A stretch of 64,000 bases of DNA from positions 1 through 64,000 of the forward strand of contig CAWJWO010000015.1 in the NCBI GenBank assembly GCA_963846585.1, in the 5' to 3' direction. Below, in pieces: positions 44,113 to 51,911 of the stretch. A model generated the notes under the pieces. It ran no database searches, was not told the DNA's origin, and worked only from the letters and a program-made list of their open reading frames with translations. The stretch is from JAAUTT01 sp963846585. Lineage in GTDB: Bacteria; Bacteroidota; Bacteroidia; Bacteroidales; JAAUTT01. The stretch's first letter is position 1, and each line of letters opens with the position of its first letter. A program made the translations under genes and the position numbers.

Positions 44113-45711
44113 ATGAATTATTATTATATTTTTAAATTTAATAAAACGCGGAATATGTTTACAACAAAAGTTCACAATTACATATTTATATTTGGGATGT
44201 GCGCTTTGGCAATCGGATTGCCTGTTTCGCCTTTCTTAATAAGCGTAGCAATGATCACCCTGACTGTAAACTGGTTACTACAGGGAAATTTTAACGAAAA
44301 ATGGCTTTTAATTAAAAAACGTAAATCAATCTGGATAATCTCTGTTTTTTATATTGTACATTTAATTGCGCTTGCTTATTCATCTGATATTAATTGGGGA
44401 TTACATGATTTACGAATTAAACTTCCTTTATTTGTATTACCTTTTATTATAGGTACTTCTCAACTTATTGATGATAAACATATTAAATGGATACTTTATA
44501 GTTTTACAGCCTCAGTATTTATTCATTCAATAATATGTATATACCTGTATATACGTTTGCCGTATATAACAGATCTTTCTCCCGCCTCATTAACAGATTT
44601 TATTGACAGAATCCGTTTTTCACTTATGGTTAATATGTCCATATTTACAATATTCTGGCTTTACCAGAGTACGTGTAAAAATTTAAAATGGTTATATATT
44701 CCCTTGGTTATATGGCTGATTATATTCTTATTTATGCTTAAATCATTTACAGGGATGATTATTTTTATCCTGGTTGCTTTTATTCTTATTGTGAGAAAAG
44801 CTTACATATCGAATAAAATTAAGTACAGGTGTTTTTATTTAATTTTAGCAATTCTGATAATTGTTATACCTGGAATTTATTTCACAAAAGCATATTTCAA
44901 GTTTTTTGCCATTGAAAATATAAATTTTTCAACAATCGATAAATATACAATGTATGGTAATAAATACGAGAATGATTTTAATGATAAGGCAATTGAAAAT
45001 GGCCATTATATAAATTTATATTTTTGTGAACCCGAACTCAGGCTGGAATGGAATAAACGCAGTAAATTTGCCTATGATAGCCTGAATCGTTGTAATCAGT
45101 TTCTTAAATACCCGTTAATCAGGTACCTTACTTCAAAAGGATTGAGGAAAGACAAATACGGTGTGGATCACCTGACCTCTTCGGATATCAATAATATTGA
45201 ATGGGGTATGACGAATTATATATACGATAGCAAATACGGCATATATCCAAAAATATATACTACTTTTTGGGAATTATATAATTATCATAATGGATCAAAT
45301 CCAACAGGTGGTTCAATTTCGCAAAGAATTGAATCACTTAAGAATGCTATGCATATAATCAGGAAAAATTTCTGGTTTGGGGTTGGAACCGGAGATGTTT
45401 CTGTTTCTGTTGCGAAACAATATAAAGTTGATAATTCGCCACTTTCAATAGAAAAACGTATTGGCCCTCACAATCAATGGGTGACATTTTTTATGACTTT
45501 TGGTATATTTGGATTTTTAATAATTATATGGAGCTTGATCGCACCAATTTTTATTGAAAATAAAGCCAATAATTATCTGTTTATTCTGATAATGCTTATT
45601 GGTTTTATTTCATTTCTTGATGAGGACACCTTAAATACACACGTAGGAGTATCGTTTTTTGCTTTTTTTTATTATTTGTTTTTATTCCAGAATAATAACT
45701 TGCACGACTAA
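44113..45711 (+). CDS. O-antigen ligase family membrane protein
   Basis: A 532-residue membrane protein with about ten segments and a long periplasmic loop (about residue 280-430), the layout of Wzy_C/WaaL proteins that transfer or polymerise surface glycans. The ligase motif region reads NFWFGVGTGDVSVSVAKQY and RIGPHNQWVTFFMTFG, containing the conserved glycine-rich turn and PHNxxxxxxxxxG. The start may be 44113 or the ATG at 44155 (MFTTKVHNYIF). It is followed by an unknown gene 19 bases on. Confidence 0.85.
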   Translation: MNYYYIFKFNKTRNMFTTKVHNYIFIFGMCALAIGLPVSPFLISVAMITLTVNWLLQGNFNEKWLLIKKRKSIWIISVFYIVHLIALAYSSDINWGLHDLRIKLPLFVLPFIIGTSQLIDDKHIKWILYSFTASVFIHSIICIYLYIRLPYITDLSPASLTDFIDRIRFSLMVNMSIFTIFWLYQSTCKNLKWLYIPLVIWLIIFLFMLKSFTGMIIFILVAFILIVRKAYISNKIKYRCFYLILAILIIVIPGIYFTKAYFKFFAIENINFSTIDKYTMYGNKYENDFNDKAIENGHYINLYFCEPELRLEWNKRSKFAYDSLNRCNQFLKYPLIRYLTSKGLRKDKYGVDHLTSSDINNIEWGMTNYIYDSKYGIYPKIYTTFWELYNYHNGSNPTGGSISQRIESLKNAMHIIRKNFWFGVGTGDVSVSVAKQYKVDNSPLSIEKRIGPHNQWVTFFMTFGIFGFLIIIWSLIAPIFIENKANNYLFILIMLIGFISFLDEDTLNTHVGVSFFAFFYYLFLFQNNNLHD

Positions 45712-45730
45712 ACCTCATTATTTATTTTAA

Positions 45731-46462
45731 TTGGAAAAGGAATTAAAAATAGTAGTTTTAACGGGCACAATAGAAGTTTCATATGGACATGCCAATGTAA
45801 TTATCAGAGATGTCAATGAAAGGCTGCAGCAATATATAAAAAATATAGAAAGATTAATTCTTTATTCTCATTTTGATATTATTGTATTTTCCGAAAATTC
45901 TAATTATGCATATAATTATAATTATCTGATAGAATTAGCCGGGAAAAATAATAAACAATTGGAAATATTATCATTTATGGGATCAAACAATCTGATACAA
46001 TTGCTGGGGAAAGGATATGGAGAGGGGGAAATATTAAAATATGCCCTTGATAAAAGTGTATACCTGCAGGACGATCAAACTTCATTCTATAAATTAACAG
46101 GGAGGATTTTTGTTAAAAACATTAATCGGATTTTAGAGAACAACAAGTGTAAAAATATTTTTATTAAATGGGATATCAAAAAGAAACAAATTGATAGTCG
46201 GTTTTTTAAAGTTCAGGTTAGTTTTTATAAAAAATACATTGCTCCGGTAATATATCAATCCGATGAAAGAATTGAATGGTCTGTTGAAGAAGTCTATTTT
46301 AGTACTCTGAGGGGAAATAAAGAAATTGCCAGTTTTTCTGAATATCCTGTTATTACAGGAATTTGTGCCAGTTTGGGAAAACCGTACGATTTAAATTTTT
46401 TTAAATTAAATTACCGCAGGCTTCAATTAAAATTGGGTATCCTCGATATTAAAAGATATTAG
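45731..46462 (+). CDS. Unknown protein in a glycan context, possible GT-A fold
   Basis: A 243-residue protein with a TTG start (45731), which I do not recognise with certainty. It begins with a beta strand (LKIVVLTGTIEV), has FDIIVFSENSNYAYN and then KGYGEGEILKYALDKSVYL, followed by FYKLTGRIFVKNI. Nucleotide-sugar transferases of the GT-A type can look like this, with the GKGYGEGE part at the helix before the donor site, but no clear DxD is seen (DDQTSFYK may take its place). It lies between the O-antigen ligase and the MBL gene, 1 base from the latter. Confidence 0.6.
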   Translation: MEKELKIVVLTGTIEVSYGHANVIIRDVNERLQQYIKNIERLILYSHFDIIVFSENSNYAYNYNYLIELAGKNNKQLEILSFMGSNNLIQLLGKGYGEGEILKYALDKSVYLQDDQTSFYKLTGRIFVKNINRILENNKCKNIFIKWDIKKKQIDSRFFKVQVSFYKKYIAPVIYQSDERIEWSVEEVYFSTLRGNKEIASFSEYPVITGICASLGKPYDLNFFKLNYRRLQLKLGILDIKRY

Positions 46463-46463
46463 G

Positions 46464-47225
46464 ATGAAAGTAACATTTTTGGGAACAGGTACCTCACAGG
46501 GAATACCTGTTATTGCGTGTAATTGTGATATTTGCCGGTCAACCGATACAAGGGATAAACGTTTAAGGACTTCCATTTTACTCGAATGTAAGGGTAAAAA
46601 TATTGTTATTGATTCCGGACCTGATTTCCGTCAGCAAATGTTGCGAAGCAACGTACAAAGGCTCGATGCAATTTTGCTGACTCACGAGCATAAGGATCAC
46701 ATTGCAGGCTTGGACGATATCCGTGCTTTTAATTATATTCAGCAACAACCAACTGATATATTTGCAGAAAAACGTGTACAGCGCGCAATTAAGCAGGAAT
46801 TTGCATATATATTTGCAGAATTTAAATATCCTGGCGTTCCACAGGTTACCTTGCACGCCATTGATAATTCCAGTTTCTTTATTGGAAATTTACCTATAAT
46901 ACCTATCAGGGTAATGCATCTGCGCTTGCCAATTCTTGGTTTTCGAATTTTGGATTTTACCTACATTACAGATGCAAACTTCATTTCAGAAGAGGAAAAA
47001 GATAAAATAAAAGGAACACGATTCCTGGTATTAAATGGACTTCGAAAACAAAAGCATATTTCTCATTTTTCATTAAGTGAAGCTGTAAAACTGTTTGAAG
47101 AAATAAACCCCGAGAAAGGGTTTATTACTCATATAAGCCATCAGATGGGCTTGCACGAAGATGTGCAGAAGGAATTACCTGCAAACATCTTTCTGGCGTA
47201 CGACGGACTTGTAATTGATTATTGA
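46464..47225 (+). CDS. MBL fold metallo-hydrolase (PhnP-like)
   Basis: A 253-residue metallo-beta-lactamase fold hydrolase. The metal motif is LLTHEHKDHIAGLDD, and an N-terminal zinc-type cysteine motif CNCDICRSTD resembles PhnP phosphodiesterases. FITHISHQMGLHED supplies the late histidines. PhnP family members cleave cyclic phosphodiesters; the substrate here is unknown. It starts 1 base after the preceding gene and so is likely to be co-transcribed. Confidence 0.88.
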   Translation: MKVTFLGTGTSQGIPVIACNCDICRSTDTRDKRLRTSILLECKGKNIVIDSGPDFRQQMLRSNVQRLDAILLTHEHKDHIAGLDDIRAFNYIQQQPTDIFAEKRVQRAIKQEFAYIFAEFKYPGVPQVTLHAIDNSSFFIGNLPIIPIRVMHLRLPILGFRILDFTYITDANFISEEEKDKIKGTRFLVLNGLRKQKHISHFSLSEAVKLFEEINPEKGFITHISHQMGLHEDVQKELPANIFLAYDGLVIDY

Positions 47226-47335
47226 TAAATTTGACAATTTGGTAATTTTCAAATTAACAGCTCATTACTAATTATTAATTGTCTTGGCTCCTGGTTCTTG
47301 ATTCCTGGTTCCTTTTTTTACTTACGACTATTTAG

Positions 47336-47343
47336 TATATTTG
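47336..47343 (+). promoter_or_regulatory. TATATTTG -7 box for dnaX
   Basis: TATATTTG fits the Bacteroidota -7 consensus TAnnTTTG and lies 16 bases upstream of the dnaX start codon. No convincing -33 box was found, only a T-rich run. Confidence 0.4.
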
Positions 47344-47359
47344 GGGCATTATTTTAATT

Positions 47360-49087
47360 ATGGAAAATTTTATAGTTTCAGCCAGGAAATACCGTCCAGC
47401 AACGTTTCAGTCCGTAGTAGGCCAGCAACAGGTAACTGTAACACTCAAAAATGCAATTAAAGATAACCATCTTGCCCATGCTTATTTATTTTGTGGTCCA
47501 CGTGGTGTTGGTAAGACTACCTGTGCCCGTATTTTCGCTAAAACTCTTAATTGTTTCAACCGTACTTCTGAAACTGAAGCGTGCAATGAATGCGAATCAT
47601 GTAAATCTTTTAACGAATTACGGTCCTACAACATCCACGAATTGGATGCAGCATCCAACAATTCGGTTGAAGGCATACGCAGTCTGATAGATCAGGTAAG
47701 AATTCCTCCACAAGTCGGTAAGTATAGTATTTACATTATCGATGAAGTTCATATGTTATCAAATCAGGCATTTAATGCATTTTTAAAAACACTTGAAGAG
47801 CCTCCTGTTCATGCTTTTTTTATTCTTGCAACCACTGAAAAACATAAAATTATTCCTACTATTCTGTCCCGATGTCAGATTTATGATTTTAAGCGCATTA
47901 AACCGGAAGATATAGTTCAATATCTTGAATATATTTCTAAAAATGAAGGTGTAAAATATGAATTGGATGCCTTCAGCGTAATTGCAAATAAGTCTGATGG
48001 CGGTTTACGCGATGCCCTTTCAATATATGACCAGATTATAAGTTTATCTGGCAAGAATATAACCTATAAAATGGTTATTGATAATCTAAATGTACTTGAT
48101 TATGAATATTACTTCAGGATAGTCGATTCATTTAATGAAAATAACATACCAAAAGCGTTGCTATTGTTCGATGAAATTATTGAAAACGGATTCGATGGCC
48201 ATAACTTTATCAATGGCATAGCATCACATTTTCGCGATTTGTTGGTTTGTAAGGATGAGGCAACAATAAGGTTACTCGAATCAGGTGCAGGTATAAGGGA
48301 AAGGTATAAGGTTCAGGCCGGTAATTGTTCGCCTTTATTTTTGTTTGAGGCACTTAATTTATGTTCCCAATGCGATATTCAGTATAAATCGAGTAAAAAT
48401 CAACGATTACACGTTGAATTGACGTTAATTCAGATTTGCAATATCAACTCCGAAAAAAAAAACCTTAGCTTAAATCAAAAACCTGCTGAAAATGCTCAGT
48501 CAGGAAATTTACGACAAAAAAATAATCAGGAAGTTAAAAATTCTTTTGCTTCAATAAAAAGGCCGGTTACGAATGAAGCCAAAATATCATCGAACGATTT
48601 TCCTTCGTTTTCAATTAAAGATGCTTTAAAGGATAGGCCTGTAAAACCTTCAGTAAGTCCGGACCCGGAACAAAAATCAACTATTGACGATCAAAATAGA
48701 AAATTGCAAAATCATGAAATAAATAATTTTACTCTTGAGGAACTTATTGCTGCATGGGAAAAATATTCCATTTTAGTTAAGGATAATCAGCCAAGGATGT
48801 TTAATACATTAAGTACCCAAATGCCTGTATTAAAGGAAAATTTTCAAATTGAACTTTTACTTAACAACCAGCTTCAGGAAGAAGAAGTAAACAGGATAAA
48901 ACCTTCATTACTGGATTTTCTTCATAATGAACTGAAAAATAAAAAAATTGTTATAATTACAAGGCTGGCCCAACCTGATGAACTAAATAAAAAATATTAT
49001 ACCAATAAAGAAAAGTTTGATCATCTTGCACAGAAAAATCCCGGCCTGATTAGTTTTAAACAGCAATTGGGCCTGGAACTTGAATAA
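47360..49087 (+). CDS. dnaX: DNA polymerase III subunit gamma/tau
   Basis: A 575-residue clamp-loader ATPase with Walker A GPRGVGKTTCARIFAK, a zinc-binding set (CNECESCKSF), Walker B IIDEVHMLS, the sensor ATTEKHKIIPTILSRCQ, and domain III. The C-terminal 190 residues are poorly conserved and charged, as in other family members, and bind polymerase. Separate short and long products by frameshifting cannot be judged here; no obvious A-rich slippery hexamer with a following stem was found apart from the A run near 48456. Confidence 0.95.
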   Translation: MENFIVSARKYRPATFQSVVGQQQVTVTLKNAIKDNHLAHAYLFCGPRGVGKTTCARIFAKTLNCFNRTSETEACNECESCKSFNELRSYNIHELDAASNNSVEGIRSLIDQVRIPPQVGKYSIYIIDEVHMLSNQAFNAFLKTLEEPPVHAFFILATTEKHKIIPTILSRCQIYDFKRIKPEDIVQYLEYISKNEGVKYELDAFSVIANKSDGGLRDALSIYDQIISLSGKNITYKMVIDNLNVLDYEYYFRIVDSFNENNIPKALLLFDEIIENGFDGHNFINGIASHFRDLLVCKDEATIRLLESGAGIRERYKVQAGNCSPLFLFEALNLCSQCDIQYKSSKNQRLHVELTLIQICNINSEKKNLSLNQKPAENAQSGNLRQKNNQEVKNSFASIKRPVTNEAKISSNDFPSFSIKDALKDRPVKPSVSPDPEQKSTIDDQNRKLQNHEINNFTLEELIAAWEKYSILVKDNQPRMFNTLSTQMPVLKENFQIELLLNNQLQEEEVNRIKPSLLDFLHNELKNKKIVIITRLAQPDELNKKYYTNKEKFDHLAQKNPGLISFKQQLGLELE

Positions 49088-49369
49088 ATAGTGCTTAGTG
49101 CATTGTGCTTAGTGCATAGTGTATAGTGCCTAGTAAATAATGCATAAGTACATAATACATAGCAAATTAGTTTAAACATTATTAAATAATAATTCAAAAT
49201 AAAATATAATTATATAATAAATACTAAGTACTACATTGTGTTAATATAAAAAATGTCCAATTTTACATAATACAATCTAAGCACTATGCACTAAGCACTA
49301 TGTACTATTTTCTAAGCACTATGAACTATGCACTTAGCACTATTTTCTGCGCACTAAGCACTATATTTT
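49088..49369. repeat. Opposed arrays of TAGTGCA-type heptamers
   Basis: 49091-49130 carries AGTGCTTAGTGCATTGTGC-like units and 49275-49360 carries the opposite strand form (GCACTATGCACTAAGCACTA), separated by AT-rich sequence. The two could pair into a long imperfect hairpin. The array ends 6-10 bases before the icd start. No gene is present. Confidence 0.75.
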
Positions 49370-50596
49370 ATGGAGGGTCAAAAAATTACAATTAAAGAAA
49401 ATAAAATTATTGTTCCTGATTTCCCTGTTATTCCGTTTATAGAAGGTGATGGAACTGGTCCGGATATTTGGGCTTCGTCTGTGAGGGTATTTGATGAGGC
49501 AATTGAAAAAGCATATAAAAATAAACGGAAGATTATCTGGAAGGAAGTTTATGCCGGGGAGAAAGCGTATAAGCTTAAAAACAATTGGTTGCCAAAGGAA
49601 ACTATTGATATTATTAAGGAATATCTGGTTGCTATTAAAGGGCCTCTCACAACTCCGGTAGGGGGTGGAATACGTTCACTAAATGTTGCTTTAAGACAGG
49701 AACTTGATCTGTACGTTTGTCTGCGGCCTGTAAGATATTTTAAAGGAGTTCCGTCGCCGGTTAAGGATCCGTCAACAACTGATATGGTAATTTTTCGTGA
49801 AAATACTGAGGATATTTATGCTGGTATTGAATGGTTAAGCGGTACACCTGAAGCAAAAAAAATAGTTGATTTTCTTCAAAATGAAATGAAAGTTAAGAAT
49901 ATCCGTTTTCCTGAAACATCATCAATTGGAATAAAACCTGTTTCAATAGAAGGGAGTGAGCGCCTTATTCGTTCTGCAATTGAGTATGCCATTAAAAATA
50001 ATAAACCATCGGTTACACTGGTACACAAAGGTAATATTCAAAAATTTACAGAAGGTGGGTTTCGTGATTGGGGGTATGCGCTGGCCAAACGTGAATTTGG
50101 TGCTATTGAAACCGATGGAGGCCCTTGGTGTTCAATGATTAATCCTGATTCAGGCCAAAAATTAATAGTTAAGGATATAATTGCAGATGCTTTTTTACAA
50201 CAGATTCTTACCCGACCTTCGGATTATTCGGTAATAGCTACACTTAATCTGAATGGGGACTATATATCGGATGCATTGGCTGCTATTGTTGGGGGCATAG
50301 GAATTGCCCCCGGTGCAAACATTAATTATAATACCGGACACGCAATCTTTGAAGCCACTCATGGTACAGCTCCCAAGTATGCCGGATTGGATCAGGTAAA
50401 CCCGGGGTCAGTTATTCTTTCAGGTGCCATGATGTTTGAATACTTCGGCTGGCAGGAAGCAGCTGATCTTATAGTTAAAGGCCTTCAGGAGTCGATTATA
50501 AAAAAAAGAGTAACATACGATTTTGAACGTTTGATGAAAGGTGCCACCAGGCTCAAATGTTCCGAGTTTGGAGAAGAAATAATTCTAAATATGTAA
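49370..50596 (+). CDS. icd: NADP-dependent isocitrate dehydrogenase
   Basis: A 408-residue enzyme of the isocitrate/isopropylmalate dehydrogenase family, converting isocitrate to 2-oxoglutarate. It has IEGDGTGPDIWASSVRVFDEA, LRPVRYFKGVPSP, FRENTEDIYAGIEW (substrate Ser/Arg region), LNGDYISDALAAIVGGIG and HGTAPKYAGLDQVNPGSVI. The KTG...KY coenzyme region and length fit the NADP enzyme of the E. coli type. The start is the ATG at 49370, with a GGAGG lying inside the coding start, not upstream, so initiation is probably leader-independent of Shine-Dalgarno pairing. Confidence 0.93.
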   Translation: MEGQKITIKENKIIVPDFPVIPFIEGDGTGPDIWASSVRVFDEAIEKAYKNKRKIIWKEVYAGEKAYKLKNNWLPKETIDIIKEYLVAIKGPLTTPVGGGIRSLNVALRQELDLYVCLRPVRYFKGVPSPVKDPSTTDMVIFRENTEDIYAGIEWLSGTPEAKKIVDFLQNEMKVKNIRFPETSSIGIKPVSIEGSERLIRSAIEYAIKNNKPSVTLVHKGNIQKFTEGGFRDWGYALAKREFGAIETDGGPWCSMINPDSGQKLIVKDIIADAFLQQILTRPSDYSVIATLNLNGDYISDALAAIVGGIGIAPGANINYNTGHAIFEATHGTAPKYAGLDQVNPGSVILSGAMMFEYFGWQEAADLIVKGLQESIIKKRVTYDFERLMKGATRLKCSEFGEEIILNM

Positions 50597-50628
50597 AATC
50601 ATAAATCTTAAATCTTAAATCGAACGCC

Positions 50629-51138
50629 ATGCTGACCAAAAAAGTCGAAGAATCATTAAATTCACAGGTAGTAAAAGAAGGTTATTCTTCAAATCTATAC
50701 CTGGCAATGGCTTCCTGGTGTGAAGCTGAAGGATATCAGGGAATTGCACAATGGCTCTATGTACAGTCAGAAGAAGAGCGTGTTCATATGTTAAAATTTA
50801 TCCATTATATTAATGAACGTGGGGGTAAAGCTTTTATTCCCTCATTTCAACAACCACCAACAAGCTATGAAAGTATTAATAAATTGTTTATTGAAGTGTT
50901 GAAACACGAACAACTTATTTCAGCCTCTATAAACGATATAGTTTCTGTTTGTATTGCAGAAAATGATTTTACTACCCAACATTGGGTTCAATGGTTTGTA
51001 AATGAACAGATAGAAGAAGAAAAAAACGCCCAGTCAATTCTCGATAAACTTAAGATCCTGGGTACCGGTAATCTTTATATGTTCGACAGGGACATAATGT
51101 CCCTGAGAAATGAATCAGCAGGTGAGACAACAGTATAA
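50629..51138 (+). CDS. ftnA: Ferritin
   Basis: A 169-residue ferritin storing iron in a 24-subunit shell. Ferroxidase ligands are visible in the first helix (LNSQVVKEGYSSNLYLAMASW, with Glu17 region), SEEERVHMLKFI, and IEVLKHEQLISASIND, WFVNEQIEEEKNAQ. It follows icd by 32 bases, that gap being filled by AATCTTA words. The stop codon is 4 bases from the start of a 150-base heptamer array. Confidence 0.93.
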   Translation: MLTKKVEESLNSQVVKEGYSSNLYLAMASWCEAEGYQGIAQWLYVQSEEERVHMLKFIHYINERGGKAFIPSFQQPPTSYESINKLFIEVLKHEQLISASINDIVSVCIAENDFTTQHWVQWFVNEQIEEEKNAQSILDKLKILGTGNLYMFDRDIMSLRNESAGETTV

Positions 51139-51142
51139 TATA

Positions 51143-51293
51143 GAACCAAGAACCAAGAACCAAGAACCAAGAACCAAGAACCAAGAACCAGAAAAAGAAC
51201 AGAACCAAGAACCAAGAACCAAGAACCAAGAACCAAGAACCAAGAACCAAGAACCAAGAACCAAGAACCAAGAACCAAGAACCAAGAACCAAT
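51143..51293. repeat. Heptanucleotide tandem array, unit GAACCAA, about 20 copies
   Basis: Two perfect blocks (51143-51190 and 51202-51293) of the unit GAACCAA are separated by GAAAAAGAACA. The array begins 4 bases after the ferritin stop. Both strands are open over it in several frames only because seven-base units cycle through the three frames without stops. The same unit in reverse complement occurs at 28753-28795, and variants at 23465-23500 and 47281-47315. Confidence 0.95.
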
Positions 51294-51380
51294 ATCAAGG
51301 AGCCAGGATATTGAATGTAAGACACTGAAAATCATTTGAAAATGTGCAAATGTGTATATAAGATTCAAATCATAAATCAT

Positions 51381-51484
51381 AAATCTTAAATCTTAAATCT
51401 TAAATCTTAAATCTTAAATCTTAAATCTTAAATCTTAAATCTTAAATCTTAAATCTTAAATCTTAAATCTTAAATCTTAAATCT
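51381..51484. repeat. Heptanucleotide tandem array, unit AAATCTT, about 15 copies
   Basis: Nearly 15 perfect copies of AAATCTT run directly up to the start of the next gene at 51491, preceded by two variant units AAATCAT. Copy-number change here would alter the spacing upstream of that gene. Confidence 0.95.
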
Positions 51485-51490
51485 GACAGG

Positions 51491-51871
51491 GTGTCCCCAA
51501 TTTTAACCGCCGGTGTTTCTATTGTAAATCTTGCATTGATATCTTATACTATAGCAATTATTAACCTGGTTCGAAACAGAAGAACAGGTAAAACATATTT
51601 ATGGTTTTTAACCATAGGTGTATTATTTGATATCACTGCAACTATTTGCATGATTATTGGGTCAGGTAACAGAGGAATAACATTTCATGGGTTATTAGGT
51701 TATTCAGCTCTGCTTGGAATGATTATTGATACTTTAATGTGCTATCGTTATTCAATTAAAATTGGTTTTAAAACTTTTGTTAATCCTGTTTTAAAAGCAG
51801 CTTCTGTAATTATATATGCTTATTGGCTGGTCGCATATATTACCGGTGCAATTATTGTTATGATTAAGTAA
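51491..51871 (+). CDS. Small four-segment membrane protein (HsmA/TIGR03987-like)
   Basis: A 126-residue membrane protein with four hydrophobic segments (about 5-27, 35-55, 68-88, 98-122) and a conserved-looking loop NRRTGKTYLWFL. It resembles the small HsmA/TIGR03987 family of unknown role; I hold this assignment loosely. The start is a GTG at 51491, only 6 bases after the heptamer array, leaving no room for a normal ribosome-binding site outside the array. Confidence 0.65.
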   Translation: MSPILTAGVSIVNLALISYTIAIINLVRNRRTGKTYLWFLTIGVLFDITATICMIIGSGNRGITFHGLLGYSALLGMIIDTLMCYRYSIKIGFKTFVNPVLKAASVIIYAYWLVAYITGAIIVMIK

Positions 51872-51886
51872 AATACACTATTTTTG
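51855..51886 (+). promoter_or_regulatory. Promoter for secA
   Basis: TTG (51855-51857) and TATTTTTG (51879-51886) match the -33 and -7 boxes of the phylum with 21 bases between; the secA ATG at 51912 is 25 bases beyond. The -33 box lies in the last codons of the upstream membrane protein gene. Confidence 0.5.
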
Positions 51887-51911
51887 CTTAATTTATATAT
51901 ATATTCTAATA

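Noticed and set aside
51050..51380. Overlapping open frames on both strands with regular repeats such as EPRTKNQ and GSWFLVL
   Set aside because: They are caused by the GAACCAA heptamer array, which has no stops in several frames. They have no start context and no other support.
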